Positions 10,901 through 22,900 of a stretch of DNA of 64,000 bases are shown one piece after another. Position 1 is the stretch's first letter. Each line of letters begins with the position of its first letter. The stretch comes from Brachionus plicatilis (taxonomy: Eukaryota; Rotifera; Eurotatoria; Ploima; Brachionidae). Below the pieces are notes generated by a model. It searched no databases, had not been told where the DNA came from, and worked only from the letters and a program-made list of their open reading frames with translations. Location: the NCBI GenBank assembly GCA_010279815.1, contig QEOQ01000207.1:2416239-2480238 (forward strand). Direction: 5' to 3'. The translations under genes and the position numbers were made by a program.

Positions 10901-13900
10901 AGTAGTAACTTTCCCATTCCCTTAGTTTTTTCACTTGTTCTTGTTCAATAGACTGATCTTGGCTTAAGTTGTTTGGGATTTCTTCTATAAAAGTCATTAT
11001 TTGAATAGTGAATTTAAGACCAACTTAAGACCTTCTAATCGGCAATTTGAAGTGTATGATCAATTTTTGACGCTAAAAATGATCAAATAAAACTAAAACT
11101 GTTAAATAAACTGTTATTTCTTAATAGAAATAATGCAAAGTTACATTTTTGGATTAAAAATATTTTGTTTAATAAATGAATAAACTCTGCAATATCAAAA
11201 TGCACAATGCAGAATGCACACAAATGTGATGTTATTTTAAGTGGATATTTTTTTTGCAGATTTTACCTTTAGATTAAACAAATTATGTAAAAAATCAAAA
11301 TTTCATTTAAAAATTAAAATTTTTTCTATGGTTTCAGTTTCAATTGATCATTTCGAGCATCAAAAATTGATCATAAACTTTTTGAGAGTTTGCTAAGTGA
11401 CTTCATTTGAAGATTGATCTACTTGACTTGAATATTAAGTAGTTGAAATGTGTGGTTCAGACTCGAAGGTATTGTCGTTTTCATTTACTAAGACAACTTT
11501 TTGTTTCTTTGATTCTTTTGTTTGTGGATCAGATTCGGAATATCTTTTGATTTGATTTTTTTTTAATATCTTTAAAAAATTTGTCTTATTCTGATTATTT
11601 GACCAGACATTTACATGTGTATGCCTTTCTGGTAGAAAATCTTTTAAAAGACTAAACAAATGGTCTTCTAACACTGGAGTTTTAAGGTTTTAGGGGCTCA
11701 TTTGGAATTTTACGCCATTTAAATTATTTGGCTGATCCAGGCGTTTTTCGAATTATGTTTTTATCTTTGTCTTTTTGTTCAGCTTCAATTATTGGTTGAA
11801 TTTATTCTTAGTCGTGATCAATGTGAAGATCAGTGTTGTCAATCTTTTTCCTCTCTAACGAATTAAGCTTTTCGGCTTTGGAGCATTTTTGTGACAAGTA
11901 CCATTTCTGATGAAAATTTTCGCATAGTGTATCTTTGTAGGGATATTTTGCAATGTTGTGTACTTTTTAATCACAAAAAGCATTTCTGCTTTTGTCCAAC
12001 AATTGACACAACAAACTTTAAATCATAGATTACTGTAGGGCCAGATAAGCTTCCAATAATGTTCGCAACTTCTGTTGGAAAAGACATTTTTACTGTTCGG
12101 ACACAATTTTTCCTCTCGGGTCTATCTCTTTTTTTTTCTTCAGTTATGTGTTAAATTTTATGTCCATCAATTGCGTTAGAAAAGTTTTCTCGTAATCTCG
12201 AAATCAGTGGTTATAAAGTGAAAATGAAAAGTACAATACTTTCCGAGATCCGGTACTTTTTTTTCATCTTCAAGTCTAAAATTGGTTCTGTTGATATTGA
12301 TTTCACGATCGAAGATTATGGCAACATCAAAAGCAGCATAAAACTCGATTATCCATACCTTGTTTGAAGAGAAATTGTAGATGAACATGATTGAATCATT
12401 TTCTTCTTGGTTTAGGAAGAAATCTAGTGCACAAAATAAGACTCTATGACTAATCGGTTTGTCTTTCCTGTTTAAATTTAGCTTGACCGATTTTTTAAAA
12501 TCCACCTTCAGAATTTGTTTGTTTTGTTGAGCGACATTACCACGGTTTTAATATCACGTGATGTCGCTATCAATTAAATTTTGGTAAGCCAAACGACGAT
12601 TTATTCAAATCTAATCTCAATTTCTTAAAAACTATAAGTAAGACATGTTTAAATATTCGATAGTTCAGGAAAAAAAGAAGAAATTCCTAGGTTGCAATCA
12701 CAAAATGGAGTTTGATATTCGATAAATGTTGATTCGAAACCCTCTCTTTATTCTTCGACTAGTCTGAGAACCAATGGAAAATAATGACTTAATTCTGCCC
12801 TGACATATCTCTCACTTAACTCAAAAAGTCGATTTGAAACTGTTAGTTGTTTTAGTTTATTGAAGGCTTCTTGGTTCATGATAATGGAAAAGGTATCATA
12901 TTTCAGCTTCAAGATAGATCAAACTGCGTTATTTTTTTTTATAAGAAGTTTATATTTTTTTATCGAATTGAAAACTCATTAATCGCTTGATTAGTATTAT
13001 TAAAATGTTAGAGTATATTGACACAACAAAAATTAGTATTATTTTTATTTTTTTTTGTAACAGAACAATAAATATGGGGTTGTGAAGTTGGTTTCAATTC
13101 GATCATTTCAATTCAGAAAAACTTGAATAACTTTTTTACTAAAAGAGATAATTTAGTTCTATAAAATGCTTAATTATAAGCAAATTTGCTTAATTCAGTA
13201 AAATAAGTCTGCAAAATACTCTGCAATTTTATGCATTTTGCACGCTATTTAAAAGTATTCAAATTAATTGTGCACTTACTTTGCAGAGTTTTTGCAGACA
13301 TATATTTTTGGTTCAAGCAAAGTTGCTTAAACATTAAGCATTTTACAGAACTAAATTATTCCTTAAAGTAAAAAAGTTATTCAAATTTTTCTGAATTGAA
13401 ATGAACTTCACAGCCCCAATAAATATTTGTATCATCAAAAAATATAAGTCGATAATATAAAATAATGATCGCATTTTGTGTTTCTTTAATTTTGTTTTTT
13501 TTTCAATAGAAAAACGAAAAATAAAAAAAATAGAATAATAATTTTGTTGATTTAAAAAGAATAATTAACTAAAAATACTTATTATTATTAGTTAAGAAAT
13601 CATAGAATTTGATGAACGAACTAAAGGAATTGATTAGGAAAATAAACCTAAAACGAAAAATTAAAAGCCATTTTAGAAATTCACAAGTGATTGAATTCAG
13701 AAAAATGTCCTTACATTTCCCACCCAAAAATATAAAATTAATAAAAAAATTTAGTGAAAACTAACAATTAAATAAAATGATAATACAAACTTTATTTTTA
13801 AGACATGTTGTCCGACCACATGGATTAAAGAGATTTTTTTTAATCTTTTTGTATTTTTCTGCTTTAATGATTTTGAAATATTTTAAAAAAATATTTCAAA

Positions 13901-16900
13901 AAATTTTAACTTTTTAAGAATAAAAATTTTAACCTTTAGGTCCATCTTTTTTCCTAAAAATTCTATTTTGTTTTATTTCAATTTTTCACATTTTTTGGAA
14001 GAAAAATTGAAATTAAATTAAATTTAATTTGATCAAAAATTTTTGAAATTTTATTTTTAAACTTTTTAAAAAGGATTGTTGCTTTACAAAATGTATTGAA
14101 TTTAATTGCGTATTTAATGTTTTTTTGATCAAATTTGAAAAATAAGATTTAATTACAATTTTACCTTCCCAATTTTTAACGAAAATTTTCTAATCTTACA
14201 TAAAATTGTGTAAAAAATTGTAAAAATAAAGAATAAAAAATTAAAGTAAAAATCGTTCTTTTTTGATTTTTACTATTTTGCCATTTTTTACAAAATAATA
14301 AATATGCAGCCAAATGATTTGTATATAGTATTAAAAATAGAATTTTCAATTAATAAAAATAATTAGAATTTTAATTTTTTCTAATTTCTAGTAAAACTAA
14401 TAATATTTATTTTTAATAATTTCTGATTTTATTTTTAAAATATGAACATAAACATTTTTGTTTTTTCTGGCCTTTTGCAAAAATTTAAAAATTTTAAAGA
14501 GTTTTTTTTCTCTTTTTATTCGTCACATTTTATTTATTTTAATAATGAAAAAGTATGTATGATGAGAAAAGAGACCAACCGGCTAGAGCAAATAACTCAA
14601 ATGTAAATGAAGACTTGGGCCAAGTCGAATACTTGTTTACTGACAAAACGGGAACTCTGACCGAAAATGAGATGATCTTTAAGAGATTTTTTGTAAATAA
14701 CCAAACGTTTGACTACAAAAATGGACAAGTGGTCAAAATTGATTCACAAGATAAACCAGTTGATTTACAAGTATTGCTGGCATAAAATGAAAAATTTAGC
14801 CTTTTTCTCAAATTAATTTAGGTTATCCCTAAAACACGGACCCGGACTCCGGAAAACGGACTCGCGGACCCGGACTTTTCGAGCCTAAAATACGGACCCG
14901 GACGTGGGAAAAAAATGAATTACTAAAATACGGACTCCGGATTATTTTAAAGACTAAAACACGGACTCCGGAATCCTAGTAATAATTTTAAACAAAAAAA
15001 GTATTTAAAAAACTGCATGCAAAAGACAAATTGAAAAATAGAATTTAGAATTTTATTTAAAAAAATAAATATTAAGCACTTTCAAATACATAATGGAAAA
15101 TAATTTAAGTTCGAATAGTAAGCCTAATGAGTAAGATACAAATTAAAAATATTTCGATTTTATCAATTAAGTATTCTAATAGTTTTATGAACAATAATTT
15201 GTGGTGTTGTAAATATAGATTTTAATACTTATAAGAATTGTTTTACTGAAGATGGTTTTGAGGCGTTAGATGCTGTTTTAAATTCTAAAAAACAATCAAT
15301 AGGTTCAAAGAGAGAAAAGAAAAATCTGTCAAAATTTTAAAATTTATTTTTATATAATGAATTGCCGTTAAATTTTCGTTTTTTGTGATAAACACTAAAT
15401 TCTATAATAAAATTTTGTGTCATTTTTAAATCATTCATTTTTAATAAATTTTGTCCGGAGTCCGGATATTAGAATCTGAAAGTCCGGGTCCGTGTTTTAG
15501 CAAATTTTTCAAAGGTCCGGGTCCGGGTTTTAGTAGAATTATTTTTCGAGTCCGTGTCCGTGCTTTAGGCTCGAAAAGTCCGGGTCCGTGAGTCCGTTTT
15601 CCGGAGTCCGGGTCCGTGTTTTAGGGATAACCATTAATTTATTATTAATTTATAATTAAAATAAAGAATGAAGAGTTGAGAAATTTTTTTTTGTGCCTCT
15701 CACTGTGTCACAGCGTTCAAGTGGACAAGAATGCCCAAAAAGAAAAATACCAAGCATCGTCGCCGGACGAGTTTAGTTTTGTTAAATTTTGTGAAAAGTA
15801 ATGTTCTCATTTTTTTGTCCAAATTAATAAGAAAAAATAAAATTGAAAGAATTGGCGTTGTGTATGAGGGCGATGTGAGAAAGTCGTCAGTGGTTCGTTT
15901 GGTCAACTTTTTTGGTCATTCCTCTCAATACGAACTGCTGCACACTTTGGAATTTGATTCGACAAGAAAGCGAATGAGTGTGATCACCAAGTGTTTGGAA
16001 AGCGGGAGCATATTTGTTTTCACCAAAGGAGCTGAAGATTCAATTTTTCCAATCTGCAAACAAGAGAGCGCTGTGGACGCCTGTCAGCAAGCAATTGACC
16101 ATTTTGCTCAGAATGGCTGGCGCACTCTGGCGTTGGCATTCAAACAAATTAGCCAAGACCAATGCCAATTTTATGGCAGCCTGCTCAATGAAGCGTACAG
16201 CGATCTGAGCGACAAACACAAAGAAACGGTGAGAACTGTTTATGAAGCGATAGAAGTTGACTTGAGTCTGATAGGATGCACGGCCGTCGAGGACCGACTT
16301 CAGGATGGAGTGTCGTCCACTTTGGTCGATTTGCGCAGAGCAGGCATCAAAATTTGGGTTTTAACAGGCGACAAAAAACAGACTGCTTTGAACATTTCTG
16401 ATTCGTGCAAGCATTTTTCGGCCAACATGAAAAAGTTACTTTTAACTGATTTAAATGATTTGAATTTAATAATGAAAAAGCTTGATGAAGATTGCACTAA
16501 GTGAGTTTTTTTTTTGATTAATTATTTATTTAGAAAAAAAATAATTTGCATTTTAAAAAATTAGAATCACCGAACAAAGAAACAGGAAATCTTTTGCTTA
16601 CATAGTTGATGGCAAAACGTTGAGTTATGTTTTTAAATTTGAATTGGAGAAAAAATTGAGAGAAGTGTGTGAAATGTGCGACGCTGTGCTTTGTTGTCGA
16701 ATGTCTCCGGCTCAAAAGGCTCAGGTAAATAACACTTTTAGCTAAGCTTATTTTTTTTTTAAATACTAAATACGCCAGATTTGGGGCATCTTGAAATTTA
16801 GGATCAAAAAAATCAGATCAAATAGTGTTTTGTTTATAACTTTTGAATGGTACTTGATTAAGTCTCTCTGCAAACTGCTAAATAATGCAAAATAGATGCT

Positions 16901-19900
16901 GAATATTGTGTGAGGCTCTGCAAAAACTCTGCATTTAAATTGCGCAGTCAAATTATATACTTTTTAATGGCGTGCATTTTGCTGCAATATGCAAAGTATT
17001 TGCAGAGCCTCACACAATATTCAGCATGTATTTTGCATTATTTAGCATTTTGCAGAGAGACTTAATCAAGTACCATTCAAAAGTTATTAAACAATTACTT
17101 TTTGATCTGATTTTTTTGATCCTAAATTTCAAGATGCCAGATTTGGTGATTCTAGGTAAAAGAATTCTTAAATTTAAAAATGTGTTACACTTATAGTCTG
17201 GCCACTACTTTGAGCGAAGTTTAAGATAACGAATTCGTTTTAAAATATTTTATTAAATAAAATAAGAGTGAATATAAAAACTAAAAATAAAGAATAAGTC
17301 ACTACAATTTATAGTGCAGTTCTAAATGCTAGATTAAAAGTGAATATAAATAAAAACTAGGAAATAAAGCTTAATCATTCTAAATAAAATAAATGTTTAT
17401 TATTACTGTTGCAATAACCGCTATAAACTGTTGTTTGATAGCGTATCATAAATCATTGTGATAAATAACACAAAAAATTAAAGTATTGTGAAGTTTCGTT
17501 CAAAAAGTTCAGTTTAAAATCTTAAATTCGTATATTTTTTGAATGGAATGAAGTGATAAAATAAAAATTTTACACATGATGTAACAAAAAATGTTACAGG
17601 ACTTGCTAAAAAAAAAAATTTCAATTAACCAATTATTGATTTTCTGAAAAAACTGAATGAATGTTAAGTTGAGTTGAAATTAAAATTTCGAAATTTAAAA
17701 TTAAACACTTACAAAATTTTAAAATATTGTAAATAAAACTTCTTTTTTTACAAAGATAAATAAATTGTCTAAAATTCGATTGATTTTAAAAGTTGATGAT
17801 TAATTAAAAGAAAACTTTCAGAATTTATTTTCAAGGCTACTTGGTGTAACAACTTTTGTTACACATTGTTACATATTTTACAGGAGCAAATTTTTTTTAT
17901 TCATCGAAAGATTTCAATTAAGAACTTTTTTCTTGAACTTTTTAAACTTTTTGAACAAAACTTCACAATGCTAAAAATTAAGTCAAAGTCATAACTTTGA
18001 CTTAAACTATTAAATAAATTGTAATTATTTAATAGTATTAATGCAGAGATACATTTTTGGTTTTAACATGCTATGTTAAATCTTAAGGTAAAATGTGCAA
18101 ATGTCTGCAACATTATCCACTTAAAATATCATCATTTTGATATCGCAGAGTTTACTTTTTTATTAAGCATAGAATGTTAAATCCAAAAATGCATCTTTGC
18201 GCTAATTTTATTAATTTTATTTTATTTTATTAAGAATTAAAAATTTATTTCATATTTTAAACTTGATTTGATCTTTTTGATCATAAAATTTAAATTGCCA
18301 TACTCTTTCTTGTTTTCTGATGATCTAGTCACCATTTTCATTTTTAAAAAAATTTGAAAATTGTTCAAAAAATGGAAACTTAAGATTTCTTCTGAAAATG
18401 CAATTGTACAATTTTTTAAGAAAAATAGATGAAAAATTAATTTTAGACACTTTCCTTAGTAAATCTTCAAAAATTTTCACTTTGATTATTTTAGAAATTT
18501 TATAAATGTCAGCTCAAAAAGCATGTGTAATTAATGTCTATGAAAATAACTCAATCAATTTTGTTCTATAATTTAAAAATCCCCCCTGACCGCTACAACC
18601 AAATTTATAAAATTTGAAAAAAAAGTCTTTTGACTTGACTTGATTGACTTGAGTTGAAAAATTATTTTTTAAAAATAAGTCTTTTGCCGTTCCATCTAGT
18701 TATTAAGGCGGCGATTTTTATTTCAAAGTCTTTGAAATGACTTTTTTCAGAAAAAAAATTTCAATAAGACTTTAAAATTACTTTTTTTTCTGATTTTTGC
18801 GCAAGTCTGAATTACAGCATTAACAAATTTGTATAAAATGTTTAAAACTATTGATTTTAATTAAATTTTAATAAAAACTTTTCATTAAATACTTTTTCTT
18901 TACAAATCTGTATTCTTCATATATAAAAAATTAAATGACCGATGCATATCTATTTTAACTGACTTGTGATCCAACTTATTCTAATTAACAATACTTGTAT
19001 TTTTATCCGTAATTAGTACTCTAGTTCAAACGAATTTAATTTCATCATTAAATAAAAAAAACTAATTACAGTACAATTTAAAACTAAGTTGTACATTTCT
19101 TTTCCTCGACTCTTCCTCGACTTTTCCTTTTCACGCTGGAATAGTTGAAGAAGAGTCGAGGAAGAGTTGAGGAAGAGTCGAGGAAGAGTTGAGGAACAAA
19201 ATGCGTACAAGTTAGTTTTAATTTGTACTGTAAAAGAATCAATCAAATATAAATATCAAAAAATGAAAACATAGAACGTTACATAATTAATAAAATTGCT
19301 TGTGAATTTTGTCACTAGAAAAAATAATTTTTTTGAAAATAAAATTTTAAAAAGTGCTTTTAATAAAATTTTTTTTTTGTTGTTTCAGGTTGTTAAATTG
19401 ATTAAAGAAAGCAAAACTAGACCAATTACTTGTGCAATAGGAGATGGCGCAAATGATGTTTCGATGATCCAAGAGGCAGATGTTGGTCTGGGTATATTTG
19501 GCAAAGAAGGCCGAAATGCAGCTAGATCAAGCGATTTCGCTTTTTCCCAATTCAAGTTCTTAAAGAGAGCGCTTCTAGTCCATGGATATTTGTACTACAC
19601 TCGGCTTTGTACTCTCATTTTGTACTTTTTTTACAAAGTAAGAAATTTTTTTTTAAATCCTTTTGACAAAAATTTGAAATATTTAGAATATTGTACTGGT
19701 TAATTGTCAAATTTTCTATGCTCCCATTTCCGCCTTTTCTGTTCAAAGTCTTTATCCACTCATTTACATGGTTTTTTACAACGTGTTCTTCAGCGCTTTT
19801 CCGATAGCTACTTACGGCCTTTTGGAACAAAAAATAAAAATAAAACAACTTGAAATAAATCCAGCATTTTACAAGTAACCTTTGAATTATTAGCTTATTT

Positions 19901-22900
19901 ATTTTAGATAAATTTTTTTGTTTTTTATTTTTTCAATTCAGAACCATAAGCAAAAATCGAGGACTTTCTTTAATTCAATTTATTAAGTGGAATATAGCTG
20001 GCCTATGGCACTCGATAGTTGCTTATTACTCAACTTATTTGTTGTTTACATCAGATTTTATATCGATTGAGCCAAGTGGGAAAATCTGCGGTGAAGTTGA
20101 ATTTGGCTCGATTGTGTTCATTCAGGTTTTGATAATGGTTCACATAAAAGTAATTTTTTTAAATTTTATATTAGTCTTTTTAAAATGGACTTTGGTTATT
20201 GAATCATTTTTTTTGAGCTTTTTAAGCCTTTCTAGTTTCATATTTTAAGATTTTTTTCTAATTTTCAGTAATTTGGTGTTTCTCGGTAATCGTTCTTTTT
20301 GAGAAAAAAACTTCGGAAAAAGTTTTAAAAATGTAAAAAAAATAAATGGATCAAATAGAAAAAAATAATTGAATAATTACTGAAACTAAATTTTTTTCTT
20401 CTAATACATAATTTTTAATTTTGAGAGTATTGTTCTCAAAAATAACACAAAATTGTTCTAAAAAATTGACTGAATGCATTTTACTATCCTTTTTTTCCAA
20501 AGTTTTGATAGCTTCATTTTTAAGTATATTCTTTTGTGAATGTTTATGCCCATCATTTAGCACTACTTTGATTTCTTAAACGTATATTAGGAGAATCATG
20601 AGCACAATTCATATTTAAACTTTTAATTCTTCCGAAGTTTATTTTAATTTGTCAAAATTTTCAAAGAAATGGGCTATATGAAATTTTAGTATAAAAATTA
20701 CGGCGATTTATTATTTTTAACTAAAATTATTAAAAAAAATTTTTTTTCCTAAATTTGCATAACTGATATAATTCTTAATATATTTTTCTAAATCGTATTT
20801 AAATTATAAATTAACCATAATTATACTTTAAAAAAACTAAAAATCAGCAGAAAGACGTTTAACTCGATTTTGAGCATCTTTTTAAGCCAGAGAAGGATGT
20901 TTTGTACAAATAGATTTTTTTTTTTGAATTAGAACAATATTTGGATAATTAAGAATATTATGGTATAAATTTTGATGAAAAATACTAGTTCTTTAATCTG
21001 GTTTCTAATAAAGATCTCAATAATTCTTTGCTGATTACAATTTGGTTCATAAAGAGGCAAAAGAAAAATTTTTAAAAAAGTTAAATAAAAAAATATTTTT
21101 TTTAAATTTAATTAAATATTGAAAAAACTTGCATCAAACTTTATTTTTGAATTAGCACACGCCAAAAATTACATTAAAAAAGTAAAAAATTTATAATTTT
21201 TTTTATAATTGTGCAAAAATGGGGCATTGTGAAATTTGGTACTGAAAACAAAAACGAAATATTAAAAATGCCAAAGCTTAAGTTCTGAAGGACCAAAACA
21301 TGTTGTGTAAATTGTAGCAACTGAAACATCCTCTGTACCGCCAATATACTCATTCTGCAAAACTCTTCAATAAATCTGCAAAACTCAGAAAATAGTAAAT
21401 TTGGGATATTAAATTTTATTTAAAATCCAATTCAACTTTAAGTGGTGGTACAAAGAATGTATCAGTTGCTACAATTTACTGAACATGTTTTGGTCCTTCA
21501 GAACTTAAGCTTTGACACTTTTAAAATTTTGTTTTCAGTACCAAAATTCACAATGCTCAAAAATGGTTCTGTATAGAGTACAATATAGCACAAATTTGTA
21601 GAAAAGAACTCCAAGCTCTGCAAAAACTCTGCATTTATTGCATAGTTTAATCAAGTATTTTTTGATGGTGTGCATTTTTCAGAAAATTACAGATTTTTTG
21701 CAGAGTTTGGAATTCTTTTCTACAAATTTGTGCTATATTGTACTCTTTACACAATCATTTTTGCACAATTAGAAAAAAAATCATAAATTTTTTACTTTTT
21801 GTACTAAAATTTCTCATTGCCCAAAAAATGTTTATTTATATTAAAGAAATTTAGATAAAGATTCGAAAAAATTTTTTAAGAAAGGTATTTTTCTCGTGCT
21901 ATTATTCTGTTTCTATAAAGTATTTCGAATATAACCGCTTCGATTCTTGAACTTAATTAATAATTTTGTTTTAGAATTTTTAATGAAAATACACCCAGCC
22001 CTCTTTGTCCTTACAAATTTTTATTAAAATCAATTTAAAAATTTAAATATATTAAAGTTCAATAAAAAGGGATATTTTTAAATTTTTACATATGAAAATA
22101 AACTTGACATATCATGTCAAGAAATTGCTAAAAATTGAATAAGTATTATTTATTCTCTATTATTAAAAAATATTTCATTTTATATTTTTATTTTTTGATC
22201 TTGATCTCAAACTTCAATTTGCCATATTAGTGGTATTTGAGAGATATTAAACATAAATATTTTTACTTTTCTACTCTTAAGTAATTTAATGATTATTTTT
22301 AAGATTTAATTAAGTGGCAAAATATATTTTTCGAAAATTCAATGTTAATCAGATATAATGGATGGAGGGAAGTAGCATAGAATTAAATTAAACTAGTAAA
22401 ATGTACAACAAAAATATCGGCAAACGTCTTTTATTTCTAAACTTATTATTTTTTATTTTTGAATGTAACTTATTTTTCTTTAAAAAAAATTTAAAAATAG
22501 TTTTTGGTTTAAATAAAAATTTATTTTAACAAATAAAAATCAGCAGCTTTGTAGTCTATCAATTAAAATTATTTTTATTTTTATCAAGTTGTTTTTGGTC
22601 TGGAAATCAATCAATTTATTGGCCATATTTAGCTACTTGCAAAGTGTCCTTGCGTTTGTGATCTGGTGTCTAATACCAAACGCATTTATAATGTAAATTT
22701 TTAGGATAATTGGTAAATTTTTTTCTCTTATATTTTGATTTCAAGGCCATTTCCATTTACAACTTTGACCGAAGAACAAAGTCTTTACTGGGCGCTTTTT
22801 AGCATTTTGTCCTATCCATCTGTATGGTTGTGTTTTCTAGTCAGCTCGTCCATAGCCATGATTCCGGACATTATTCTTCACTTGTTTGAAAATGTTTACC

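Larger units (their letters stand above)
10250..14553. other. flippase intron 8, transposon-filled
   Basis: 4.3 kb between the exon ending WDL and the exon carrying DKTGTLT. It holds a telomere-like tract (10592), a short perfect hairpin with arms CGAAAACTACAGAAA (10858-10905), a foldback element (11041-11393), a gag-like relic (11435-12505) and another foldback element (13076-13417). A roughly 50-bp direct repeat, about 75% identical by eye, occurs near 10548-10598 and 12644-12690, on either side of the gag-like relic. 13430-14550 is featureless AT-rich sequence. Confidence 0.6.
20150..22588. other. flippase intron 15, mostly repeats
   Basis: Holds the nested foldback pair at 21168-21800. 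20250-21160 and 21830-22580 are AT-rich with no coding segment I can support. GATCTCAAACTTCAATTTGCC near 22200 resembles a foldback right end. Confidence 0.5.

Noticed and set aside
15731..16504. A continuous 257-codon ORF suggesting an exon from 15731.
   Set aside because: Its first 40 codons are in the wrong frame. The flippase frame (LCHSVQV...[11 protein letters not shown]) leaves through a GT donor at 15798 and returns at 15850; the ORF just reads through the 52-bp intron.
16766..17196. Similar short ORFs on both strands (61 and 74 codons) that look like a duplicated gene.
   Set aside because: They are the two arms of the foldback element at 16785-17138 read outwards.
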